Below, piece after piece: positions 9,116 through 15,659 of a stretch of 64,000 nucleotides of DNA (its first letter is position 1; each line of letters begins with the position of its first letter). Below the pieces are notes generated by a model that was not told the origin of the DNA, did not search any database, and worked only from the letters and a program-made list of their open reading frames with translations. The DNA lies in assembly GCF_030817535.1 (NCBI RefSeq), contig NZ_JAUSZL010000002.1, forward strand, positions 496,001-560,000, in the 5' to 3' direction. This DNA is from Streptomyces sp. V3I8 (lineage in GTDB: Bacteria; Actinomycetota; Actinomycetes; Streptomycetales; Streptomycetaceae). Made by a program: the position numbers and the translations under genes.

Positions 9116-9622
9116 TTACGGCGTGCCGGGGCCGGCGCCCGCCGTGCGCTCGGCGTCGAGGTCCCGGACGACCCCGCCGACCTTCGTCCGCAGGAACTCG
9201 AGCATCTTGGGCTTCGCGCTGATGGCCCACTGCGGGCCGACGAGGTACCTGCCTCCGTAGATCGCCGCGCTGTCGAGCCAGGTCAGCTTGTACTTCTCCG
9301 CGGGAAAGGTCGTGATGAGGTAATCGCCGCCGGTCGTGTGGCAGACGCCTTCGCGCAGTTCGTCGGCGTCGGTGCGGATCTTGACCTTGCAGCCGGTCAG
9401 GGCGGCGATCACCTCGACCTTCGCCGGTGCCACGACCCCGGCCGAGGGGGCGGACACCGCGGGGGTCCTTGCCCGCCCGTCGTCCGTGGAGCCGTCGTCC
9501 TCGTCCCCGCCGCAGGCGGTGGCGAGCGTCAGCAGCGCCAGGCCGCCGGCCAGTGCGGCGCCGCGCGCCGTGCGGGCGCCGAGGGTGCGGCCGGTACGTC
9601 CTCGCTGTGGCTGGTGTGGCAC
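9116..9622 (-). CDS. Small secreted lipoprotein of unknown function
   Basis: 168 residues. The leader ends in a lipobox (LALLTLATAC), followed by an acidic linker and a compact domain with two more cysteines (about residues 75 and 92) that could pair. I do not recognise the family. The domain (AALTGCKVKIRTDADELREG, HTTGGDYLITTFP) suggests a small extracytoplasmic sensor or binding protein. The GTG start at 9622 is chosen for GGAGAGG 4 nt upstream. It is convergent with nothing and reads alone between the MFS operators and the mobile patch. Confidence 0.75.
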   Translation of the reverse strand: MPHQPQRGRTGRTLGARTARGAALAGGLALLTLATACGGDEDDGSTDDGRARTPAVSAPSAGVVAPAKVEVIAALTGCKVKIRTDADELREGVCHTTGGDYLITTFPAEKYKLTWLDSAAIYGGRYLVGPQWAISAKPKMLEFLRTKVGGVVRDLDAERTAGAGPGTP

Positions 9623-9843
9623 ATGCCTCTCCGTATCCGTGCTGGTCCCGCGCCGAGGGGCGGGTGTTCCACGGGTGGTACGGAGCGGAAGTGCCGGCTG
9701 TTCACTCCCGGTGCCCAGGATGCCGGTGAGCGCGCCGCGACGGCCCGGGTGACCGGCCCGGCCCCGTGACCGCCGTCCACCCGCGCCGTCCACCCGCGTC
9801 GCGGGTCCCGCCCTTCGTCTCCGATACCCGGGCGTCCCCGGTG

Positions 9844-10017
9844 CCTGGGGCGTTTCTTTCGGATCGGGTCGGATCGGGCCGCGGTGTCCGGTGCGGTGCG
9901 TCGCGAGGCGGAGCATGATCCGCGTATCGGGCGTACCCGGGTCGTGCGACAACGCCGCGAGGCGCCGTGTCGGCCGGGCGCCGCGGACCCGGGCCGATCC
10001 AAAAGAAACGCCCCAGG
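9844..10017. mobile_element. MITE-like element with 24-bp terminal inverted repeats
   Basis: The left end starts CCTGGGGCGTTTCTTT, continuing CGGATCGG. The right end (9994-10017) is its reverse complement with one mismatch. The 174-bp interior has no convincing gene. The right terminus touches the IS-like end at 10018 without any gap, so one element seems to have landed at the edge of the other. No transposase for this end type is in the window. Confidence 0.6.
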
Positions 10018-10255
10018 GCCTGTATCAAGTCGTGATCTACCTGACCCCCGGTCCGTTGCGGTTCCGGGCGGTCGGGTAGAACAGCGGGGTGTCTCGCCCT
10101 CAACTGTCCGATGACACCTGGGATTACCTCCCGCTCTCCTTCATGATCACCGCCGGGCAGGCCGGGGACAGCCCGCAGTTCATCCCCGTCCTCCAGGGCA
10201 TCCGGGCCCCCGGCCCGGCCGGCCGCCCCCGCACCCGCCCGGACGGTCGGGCAGC
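10018..10255 (+). mobile_element. Left end of an IS5-type insertion sequence (relic)
   Basis: It begins with GCCTGTATCAAGTCGTGATC, the same terminal repeat that bounds the element at 12277-12394. The first 59 bp (10018-10076) are identical to 12336-12394 in reverse. A collapsed transposase frame follows. The right end is missing; similarity stops before the TetR terminator at 10261. Confidence 0.7.
10089..10252 (+). pseudogene. IS5-family transposase with internal deletion
   Basis: The frame starts MSRPQLSDDTWDYLPL, a typical IS5-group N-terminus. It jumps directly to SFMITAGQAGDSPQFIPVL and GRPRTRPDG, which normally belong to the catalytic DDE region. The sequence between, and everything after RPDG, is lost. 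It cannot be active. Confidence 0.7.
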
Positions 10256-10260
10256 GTTCA

Positions 10261-10301
10261 TGGCACGGCCGCGGGAGCCCGCGGTTACCGCGGCCGTGCC
10301 A
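10261..10301 (-). terminator. Terminator overlapping the end of the TetR gene
   Basis: Fourteen-bp perfect arms (TGGCACGGCCGCGG and its complement) enclose a 13-nt loop that contains the TetR stop codon. The right arm is inside the last codons of the gene. Confidence 0.65.
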
Positions 10302-10869
10302 GGGCTGCGAACGCGTCGTCCGTGAGCGACGCCAACTGTGCCGCTCCGTTGCTCTCGACCCAGCCGTCATACGCGACCATGACGCAGCCGAGCGCGGCCA
10401 TCGCACGCGTCCGGAGGGTGATGAGAGGGGTTTCGTCCTCGCCGCGTTGAGCCAGGACGTTGACGAGTGCCGGCCGCCAACTTGCTTGCTTCTCGTGCAG
10501 GCGAGCCGAGAGCGCGGGAGTCGACCACACCAGCCGGAGCCGAGCCAGTCCGTCGGCCGCGTCGTCCTCCAGAAGCGCTACAGCGGGGGTGATCGCCGCG
10601 CGGAGCGCCGTCCAGTCGTCCTCGGAGCTGGGGCGCGACGCGAGGGCGGACGCCATCTGCTCCTTCAGGGGATCGAAGACGTAGAGGACCACGTCCTCCT
10701 TGCTGCCGAAGTACCGCAGGAACGTGCTCCGAGAGACGCCCGCTCGGCTGGCGAGGTCATCGAAGGTCACGGGATCGAACCCGGAGTCCAAGAATCGGCG
10801 CAGTGCGAGGTTGCCGAGTTCGTCTCGGATCGCTGCGCGGCCGATCGCTCGCGTGCTGATGCCGTCCAT
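10285..10869 (-). CDS. TetR-family regulator, divergent from crotonase
   Basis: 194 residues. The HTH reads VTFDDLASRAGVSRSTFLRYFGSKEDV (about residues 34-60), followed by a helical ligand domain. It is transcribed away from the enoyl-CoA-hydratase-like gene across a 109-bp gap that holds a perfect palindrome. The -10-like TACACT ends 6 nt before the ATG, so the mRNA may be leaderless. Codon use is less extreme in GC than in most neighbours, and it sits inside a mobile-element patch, so horizontal arrival is plausible. Probably it represses the crotonase gene and itself. Confidence 0.85.
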   Translation of the reverse strand: MDGISTRAIGRAAIRDELGNLALRRFLDSGFDPVTFDDLASRAGVSRSTFLRYFGSKEDVVLYVFDPLKEQMASALASRPSSEDDWTALRAAITPAVALLEDDAADGLARLRLVWSTPALSARLHEKQASWRPALVNVLAQRGEDETPLITLRTRAMAALGCVMVAYDGWVESNGAAQLASLTDDAFAALARPR

Positions 10870-10924
10870 GCACCGAGTGTACGTTCCCGCCCCTCATTTG
10901 CACGATCGACACTGCGGGTCTACC

Positions 10925-10941
10925 GTGACACTCAGTGTCAC
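10925..10941. promoter_or_regulatory. Palindromic operator GTGACAC-TCA-GTGTCAC
   Basis: Perfect 7-bp arms with a 3-nt centre lie midway between the divergent TetR and crotonase starts. The position fits a TetR operator controlling both genes. Confidence 0.7.
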
Positions 10942-10978
10942 ATATGGTGCCGCGTTCAATCCTCTGGAAGAAGTTCCC

Positions 10979-11836
10979 ATGTCCTACGACCTGCCCGCCC
11001 TGCGAGTCGCCGTTGCCGGTGGCGTCGCGACCGTCACGATCGACAACCCGCCCCTGAACCTCTCCGACGGAACACTGCTGCCCTCGCTCCGCAGTTTCGT
11101 CGCCGAGGTCCGCGACGACACAGACGTGCGGGTGATCGTGTTCGACAGTGCCGATCCCGACATCTTCATCGCCCACGGCGAGACGAAGTTCATCACCGAG
11201 CCCGATGTGCTGGCGGCTGCGGGAGCGGCGACCGTCGCAGCGAACCCCGACGCGGAGTTCCCCGCTGATCTGAACCTCATGCAGGTCGTGCACGAAGAGG
11301 TCCGGTCGCTTCCTCAGATCACGATCGGCAAGCTGACCGGGCTCGCCCGTGGGGGCGGGAACGAGTTCCTCATGGCCCTCGACATGCGCTTCGCGGCGAT
11401 CGGGAAGGCCGGCCAGGCACAGCCCGAGGTGCTCATGGGCATCATGGCCGGTGGTGGCGGAACCCAGTACATGACGTCGCTGGTGGGCCGCGCGCGCGCC
11501 CTCGAGCTCCTACTCGGTGCGCAGCTCGTCGACGCGGAACTCGCCGAACGGTACGGCCTCGTCAACCGCGCGCTCCCCGCAGACGAGATCGACGCCTTCG
11601 TCAGTGCCTTGGCGACCCGGATCGGCGCCCTCAAGCCCGAGATCGTCTCCGCCGTGAAAAACGCCGTGAACGCGGTTCCGAACCCCGTCACCCGGGCGGG
11701 ACTGGCAACGGAAAACTCGCTGCTCGGCCCGCTCTTCACCGCCGACGCCGCGGAACTCGCCCACAAGCTGCTCCGCGCCGGCATGCAGACCCGTGACGGC
11801 GAGCTCCGACTCGAGGCCCTCATCAACGAGCTCTGA
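10979..11836 (+). CDS. Enoyl-CoA hydratase/isomerase (crotonase) family protein
   Basis: 285 residues. The crotonase fold is shown by VATVTIDNPPLNL at the N-terminus and the oxyanion-hole region LARGGGNEFLMALDMRFA. The segment QPEVLMGIMAGGGGTQYM is the usual place of the catalytic Glu. A stretch around residues 65-95 (GETKFITEPDVLAAAG) is longer than in typical hydratases. The start at 10979 has GGAAG 8 nt upstream. No other CoA-pathway gene accompanies it, so it may act on a xenobiotic or an odd acyl-CoA sensed by the divergent TetR. Some members of the family are hydrolases or isomerases. Confidence 0.85.
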   Translation: MSYDLPALRVAVAGGVATVTIDNPPLNLSDGTLLPSLRSFVAEVRDDTDVRVIVFDSADPDIFIAHGETKFITEPDVLAAAGAATVAANPDAEFPADLNLMQVVHEEVRSLPQITIGKLTGLARGGGNEFLMALDMRFAAIGKAGQAQPEVLMGIMAGGGGTQYMTSLVGRARALELLLGAQLVDAELAERYGLVNRALPADEIDAFVSALATRIGALKPEIVSAVKNAVNAVPNPVTRAGLATENSLLGPLFTADAAELAHKLLRAGMQTRDGELRLEALINEL

Positions 11837-11842
11837 CCAACC

Positions 11843-11880
11843 AAGGGGGTCGGCGCGGAGCAATCCGCGCCGACCCCCTT
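11843..11880 (+). terminator. Strong hairpin terminator after crotonase gene
   Basis: Perfect 17-bp arms (AAGGGGGTCGGCGCGGA and complement) enclose the loop GCAA. It begins 6 nt after the stop codon. Confidence 0.9.
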
Positions 11881-11955
11881 CGCTGTTCACCTTCTGCGCC
11901 CGAGACCTTGCGGTAGAGACCGACCTGATCCTCGGCCGTGTACGGCGTACGGCGT

Positions 11956-11985
11956 ACGGCGTCTCGGGCCGGCCCGAGACGCCGT
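11956..11985. other. 30-bp perfect palindrome
   Basis: The two halves around GGGCC/GGCCC are fully complementary over 15 bp with no spacer. It lies between the crotonase terminator and the end of the minus-strand NmrA remnant, so it may have been the terminator of that gene. Three GTACGGC units (11940-11960) lead into it. Confidence 0.6.
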
Positions 11986-11989
11986 CAGT

Positions 11990-12271
11990 TCACTCGCCGG
12001 CCTCGTTGCCTCGCGAAGTGGTGAAGGCGGCCAGGTGCGCGCTCGCGAATTCAGCGAACGTCGCCGCAGCACGCTGCAAGATCTGCTGCACGTCGTTGCT
12101 GCCCCAGTCGGAGTCCCCCTTGGCGAAGAGGCCGAGCGCCTGGGCATTGGCCTCAGCCACCGCAGCAGGCAGACCAAGCCGGAGCAGAGCCGCTTCCTGT
12201 TCGGCGATCGTGATCCGGTCATGGGCGACCCGCCGCCCCGGAAGCGCAGTGAGCGCCTCCGCGACGTCGCC
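11990..12271 (-). pseudogene. NmrA-type NAD(P)-binding protein, C-terminal remnant
   Basis: Read on the minus strand, the frame gives GDVAEALTALPGRRV, then AEANAQALGLFAKGDSDWG, SNDVQQILQRAAATFAEFA and a stop at 11990. This order is typical of the last 95 residues of NmrA/azoreductase-like SDR proteins. A TAA in frame at 12274-12272 and the mobile element starting at 12277 cut it off, and no N-terminal part follows beyond the element. It is therefore a gene stump. Confidence 0.7.
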
Positions 12272-12276
12272 TTAGT

Positions 12277-12394
12277 GCCTGTGTCAAGTCGTGATCAAGC
12301 TGTTCCGAGGTGACGGATCCAGAGGAGTGCGCCGCCCCGACCGCCCGGAACCGCAACGGACCGGGGGTCAGGTAGATCACGACTTGATACAGGC
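12277..12394 (-). mobile_element. 118-bp non-autonomous element with 20-bp terminal repeats
   Basis: The ends GCCTGTGTCAAGTCGTGATC and the complement of GCCTGTATCAAGTCGTGATC differ at one base. The interior joins 59 bp identical to the IS left end at 10018 with about 40 bp that must be the right end. It is thus an internal-deletion derivative in opposite orientation. TTAG (12272) and CTAG (12398) flank it, compatible with YTAR target duplication known for IS5 relatives. It ends 3 bp before the GH64 stop codon. Confidence 0.75.
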
Positions 12395-12397
12395 CCC

Positions 12398-13594
12398 CTA
12401 GCTGAACGGGTCGAGCGTGATGTACGCCGTCTGCGGGTTGCCGTCGTTGACGAGCGACTCGTGGGCGCCGACGTCGTCGAAGGCGAAGCCGTACGCCTTG
12501 CCGTCGGCCATCTGCTCGTGGATCTTCTTGGCGTAGTGGTTGGTCACCGCGTCCTGGTAGAAGCCCGCCGAACCGGTGTCGGGCTGGTTGGGGTTGGTCA
12601 GGAGCGTGGAGCGGTTGTAGCCCGCGCACAGGGTGCGGGAGATCGGGCCGCGCACCAGGTCGTTCGGCGCGTCCAGCAGCTTGTAGCAGCCGAAGACGCT
12701 GTCCGAGTCGGGCTTCTGGAACGAGGTGACGACAGCGCCGGAGCTGTTGGTGAAGTTCATGACGTTCCCGGAGACCCTGCCGAAGTACTTGGTGCCGGGC
12801 TGGTCCGCGAACGGGGTCACCGTCAACGTGGAGGAGGCGTACTTGGTCCACACCCGGTTGATGTAGTCGTTCATGACGGTGCTCGGCAGGGCACCGGCCT
12901 CGATGCCGTGGCCGGGCGCCAGGGCACGCAGGACGGTGCCGTCGGACCGGGTCCTGATGAGGCCGGCCCAGCCACCTGACTGGCTCCGCAGCGAGTTGAA
13001 GAAGGCGGTGTAACCGCCGGCCTTGAGGTGTCCGGTGGTCTTGACCGTCCCGGCGGCGGTCTTGACGCCGACCGCGTACGGGGCCGAGAACATGTCGACC
13101 TGGGTGCTGTTGATCCACAGACCGGCGTCGTTGAGGGTGTACTCGGTCCAGTTGAAGAGGATGTTCGCGTTCGGGTCGGACGGGTTCTGCACCGCGGGCT
13201 GCACCAGGCCGCCCGTGGTCAGCTTGAAGACGAGCTTCTGGCCGTACGAGAAGTAGACCCGGCCGGAGAACTTGGGCATCCGGATCGTCTTGGTCTGGCC
13301 GTTGGCCGGCCCGGCGATCGACGCGTCCGGGGCGGGGGTCGGCGGGTTGCCGCCCGCCGGCCAGGCGTGGAACGTGCCGTTCGCGTCCGCCCAGCCCTGC
13401 TGGCCGGTCGAGAGCAGGGTTCCGATGACGTAGACGTAGACCTGGTCCCCACGCCCCGAGTTGTTCTTGAGTTCGAGCGGGATGGTCGTGGGCACCGCGG
13501 CCTCGGCGTGGGACACGGGGCCCACCGCCGTGAGTCCCGTACCGACGGCCGCCGCGGCCACCAGCGCCACCAGCGATTTCCGTAGGGCAAGCAT
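12398..13594 (-). CDS. Secreted GH64 beta-1,3-glucanase
   Basis: 398 residues with a Sec-type signal (RKSLVALVAAAAVGTGLTAV, cleavage after AEA). The mature part matches GH64 laminaripentaose-producing glucanases. It opens IPLELKNNSGRGDQVYVYVIG. The catalytic Glu and Asp are expected in FNWTEYTLND and STQVDMFSAPY, and GSAGFYQDAVTNHYAKKIH and YGFAFDDVG come near the end. It should degrade fungal beta-1,3-glucan outside the cell. No extra CBM follows the catalytic domain. The start ATG at 13594 has AGGAGG 6 nt upstream. The stop is 3 bp from a mobile element. The promoter carries CebR-like and DasR-like sites. Confidence 0.9.
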   Translation of the reverse strand: MLALRKSLVALVAAAAVGTGLTAVGPVSHAEAAVPTTIPLELKNNSGRGDQVYVYVIGTLLSTGQQGWADANGTFHAWPAGGNPPTPAPDASIAGPANGQTKTIRMPKFSGRVYFSYGQKLVFKLTTGGLVQPAVQNPSDPNANILFNWTEYTLNDAGLWINSTQVDMFSAPYAVGVKTAAGTVKTTGHLKAGGYTAFFNSLRSQSGGWAGLIRTRSDGTVLRALAPGHGIEAGALPSTVMNDYINRVWTKYASSTLTVTPFADQPGTKYFGRVSGNVMNFTNSSGAVVTSFQKPDSDSVFGCYKLLDAPNDLVRGPISRTLCAGYNRSTLLTNPNQPDTGSAGFYQDAVTNHYAKKIHEQMADGKAYGFAFDDVGAHESLVNDGNPQTAYITLDPFS

Positions 13595-13718
13595 GCTCGT
13601 CCTCCTGCCAGGTGGGTTCATCGCCACCGGAGTTGAAGTACGACGGATGGACGGACGGTCGGGGAGCCGCGTCCCCGCCAAGGGGGGGAGGTGAGAGGAA
13701 GCGGACCCTGTCGGTCCA

Positions 13719-13732
13719 TGAGAGCGCTCTCA
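13719..13732. promoter_or_regulatory. LacI-type operator TGAGAGCGCTCTCA (CebR-like)
   Basis: A perfect 14-bp palindrome about 125 bp upstream of the GH64 start codon. It differs from the published CebR box TGGGAGCGCTCCCA by one symmetric base pair. It would sit just downstream of the GH64 -10 region, a repressing position. Confidence 0.65.
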
Positions 13733-13754
13733 GAGTGCCTGCGTGAACAGAGCA

Positions 13755-13793
13755 CGTCAAGGTCTAGACCAACATCGGCAGCGCTACTACCGT
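13755..13793. promoter_or_regulatory. Divergent promoters sharing a DasR-type core GGTCTAGACC
   Basis: The palindrome GGTCTAGACC (13761-13770) is the core of the DasR responsive element. On the minus strand TTGACG (13760-13755) follows it directly as the GH64 -35. On the plus strand TAGACC (13765-13770), 17 bp, then TACCGT (13788-13793) form a promoter whose start point falls on the methyltransferase ATG. One bound protein could block both. Confidence 0.6.
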
Positions 13794-13799
13794 GAACGG

Positions 13800-14597
13800 A
13801 TGGACCAGGACGACCGGACACGCCAGGACGACCGGATGCTCCACTCCTCGTCGTTCGGCGCGGCGGCGGTCGCGTACGCGGAGCACCGCCCGGACTACGC
13901 GCGGGCCGCGGTGCGGTGGGCCTGCGAGCCTGCGCCCGGCCCGCGCGTGCTCGATCTCGGCGCCGGAACGGGCAAGCTGACGGCCACCCTGGTCGCACTG
14001 GGCGCCGAGGTCACCGCGGTCGAGCCCGATCCGGCGATGCTGACCGAGCTGCGCCGCGCACTGCGGGGGGTCCGTGCCCTGGCGGGCGGCGCCGAGGCGC
14101 TCCCGCTGCCGGACGCCTCCGTCGACGCCGTGCTCGCGGGCAACGCCATGCACTGGTTCGACATGGCCGTCGCGGGACCCGAGATCGCCAGGGTCCTCGC
14201 GCCCGGCGGCATCCTGGCCGGCCTGTGGAACGTCCTGGACGACCGGACCGAGTGGGTCGCCGCACTCGCGCGGGCCGGTGGGAGCGCGGCCGTCGGCCCG
14301 CGTGACACGCCCGCGAGCTGGCGGGCCGAGACGACCGGCATGCACCTTCCGAGGACCGGCGGGGCGGCCCGGTTCGGCTCACCGGAGCAGACCGTGTTCC
14401 CGCACGGGCAGCGCCGTACTGCCGACTCCCTCGTCGCGACCCTCGCGACGCGGGCCGGGATCCTGGTCATGCCGGCACAGGAGCGAGAGGCCACGCTGAG
14501 CCGGATCCGCGCTTTCCTCGCCGGCCGGCCGGAGACGGCCCGCGGCGAATTCACTCTTCCGATGCTGACCGGAGTGCTGCGCGTGCGGCGGCTGTGA
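13800..14597 (+). CDS. SAM-dependent methyltransferase, leaderless mRNA likely
   Basis: 265 residues from ATG 13800. Motif I is VLDLGAGTGKLTATLVALG and the acidic loop is VTAVEPDPAML. NAMHWFDMAVAGPEIARVLAPGG is typical of Methyltransf_11 enzymes. The -10-like TACCGT ends 6 nt before the ATG, so transcription probably starts at the codon itself. The frame continues upstream to 13743 but that part is promoter. It is divergent from GH64 and followed by a strong hairpin. The substrate is unknown. The fold resembles trans-aconitate or small-molecule methyltransferases. Confidence 0.82.
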   Translation: MDQDDRTRQDDRMLHSSSFGAAAVAYAEHRPDYARAAVRWACEPAPGPRVLDLGAGTGKLTATLVALGAEVTAVEPDPAMLTELRRALRGVRALAGGAEALPLPDASVDAVLAGNAMHWFDMAVAGPEIARVLAPGGILAGLWNVLDDRTEWVAALARAGGSAAVGPRDTPASWRAETTGMHLPRTGGAARFGSPEQTVFPHGQRRTADSLVATLATRAGILVMPAQEREATLSRIRAFLAGRPETARGEFTLPMLTGVLRVRRL

Positions 14598-14598
14598 G

Positions 14599-14643
14599 GC
14601 GTCAGGTGCCGGACACGGCCTTACGGGGTCCGGCACCTGACGC
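14599..14643. terminator. 16-bp-stem bidirectional terminator
   Basis: Perfect arms GCGTCAGGTGCCGGAC / GTCCGGCACCTGACGC with a 13-nt loop begin 1 nt after the methyltransferase stop. They separate it from the convergent SRPBCC gene. Confidence 0.85.
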
Positions 14644-14675
14644 GATCCGTCCCCGGCCCGGCGGGGAGGGGACGC

Positions 14676-15104
14676 TCAGTCACGGACGAGCCGGCGCAGG
14701 GCGAGGCGCGCCAGCGGCGCGTAGGCGATCAGTGCGAGCAGCGGCCCCTGCATCACGAGCCGGGTTTCGGTGCCGACACCGGTCCCGGCGCCGGTCCCGA
14801 CGCCGGTCCTGGCGCCGGTCGTTCGGGGGAGCACGTCGTGCCGCAGCCGCACCCGCACCGGTCCCAACCGCACCCGCCAGCTCCAGCTGCGCCGTTCGGG
14901 GTCGACGTCCTCGACGACGAAGGCGACGCTGAGACCCACCACGGACTCGACACTCCCGCGCACCCCGGGCGCGATGTGCGCCGTGTCCGTGTGCACCGCC
15001 CTGATCTGCGGCGACCAGCCGGGCCACTGCTGAAAGTGCGTGTAGCGCCGCCACACCGTGCCGGCCGGGGCGGGACCGATGGCCCGCAGATTCATCGTCG
15101 CCAT
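14676..15104 (-). CDS. SRPBCC (START-like) domain protein
   Basis: 142 residues from the ATG at 15104. It opens MATMNLRAIGPAPAGTVWRRYTHFQQWPGWSPQI, the usual first strand and helix of polyketide-cyclase/dehydrase-like SRPBCC proteins. A beta-rich centre follows (GVRGSVESVVGLSVAFVVEDVD). A Gly/Thr repeat (TGVGTGAGTGVGT, about 14770-14820) interrupts the late part. The open frame continues upstream through a 15-bp-period repeat that would encode RSRTx/RARIG pentapeptides, so a longer N-terminus is possible. The function is probably binding of a hydrophobic ligand. It is followed upstream by the HU gene on the same strand. Confidence 0.72.
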   Translation of the reverse strand: MATMNLRAIGPAPAGTVWRRYTHFQQWPGWSPQIRAVHTDTAHIAPGVRGSVESVVGLSVAFVVEDVDPERRSWSWRVRLGPVRVRLRHDVLPRTTGARTGVGTGAGTGVGTETRLVMQGPLLALIAYAPLARLALRRLVRD

Positions 15105-15128
15105 GAACGCGTCCGTGATGAGGCGTGT

Positions 15129-15207
15129 CCGACCGATGCGGGCCCGACCGATGCGGGCCCGGCCGGTACGCGATCGGCAGGTACGCGATCGGTCGGTACG
15201 CGATCGG
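15129..15207. repeat. 15-bp-period tandem repeat
   Basis: Two copies of CCGACCGATGCGGGC are followed, in the same 15-bp register, by three copies of GGTACGCGATCGG plus 2-bp spacers. The period keeps the minus-strand frame open and gives pentapeptides. Confidence 0.8.
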
Positions 15208-15222
15208 CGCCGGTTGCCGCGT

Positions 15223-15486
15223 TCATCCGGTGCCGCTCCGGAGGTAGGAGGCCAGGGCCTTGCCGGGCCGGAAGGCGGCCGTGCCGTCGGCACCGTGGAA
15301 GTCGCCGAAACTGCCCAGGACGACCGTCTCCCCCGCCCTGACGGCCTCCGCGATCAGACCGGGGTGTTCCACCGTCCCGAACAGCGCGTCCAGTACGCGC
15401 TCGACATCGCGCGGCGCGAGCCGCCCGTCGCCTTCCGCGGCTCCCGTCCGGCCCGCGGTCTCCTCGATCAGCTGGTGCTTGTCCAT
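15223..15486 (-). CDS. HU-family DNA-binding protein
   Basis: 87 residues. MDKHQLIEETAGRTG and AVRAGETVVLGSFGDFHGADG, ending FRPGKALASYL, are the N-terminal helices and beta-arm base of HU/IHF proteins. The beta-arm itself is short, as in small variants. It should bend or coat DNA in the nucleoid. It lacks the Lys/Ala-rich tail of the HupS type. The stop at 15223 lies 15 nt before the repeat that leads to the SRPBCC gene. An 11-bp inverted repeat lies 35 bp upstream of the start. Confidence 0.82.
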   Translation of the reverse strand: MDKHQLIEETAGRTGAAEGDGRLAPRDVERVLDALFGTVEHPGLIAEAVRAGETVVLGSFGDFHGADGTAAFRPGKALASYLRSGTG

Positions 15487-15520
15487 GTGCCGAACCTGTA
15501 TCCCGTCATGGGGCTCGAAC

Positions 15521-15551
15521 GCCCGGGTACCCCTGTCTTTGGTACCCGGGC
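15521..15551. promoter_or_regulatory. Inverted repeat GCCCGGGTACC-N9-GGTACCCGGGC
   Basis: Perfect 11-bp arms lie 35-65 bp upstream of the HU start and about 110 bp after the end of the propeller-protein gene. It could be the terminator of that gene or an operator for the HU gene. Confidence 0.55.
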
Positions 15552-15659
15552 CTCCGAGGAGCGGAGTCCTTCCCCACCACGATCACGGGTGCGGGCGTTC
15601 GGCGCACCTTGCCTGCGCCGGTCGGTCGACGGGGCCGCGGTCTCCGCGGGCGCGGTCCG

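Noticed and set aside
11956..11985. Attachment site of an integrative element
   Set aside because: No integrase or tRNA is nearby; the palindrome is better explained as a terminator or operator.
15129..15207. Possible CRISPR array
   Set aside because: Units are contiguous 15-mers without unique spacers and no cas gene is present.
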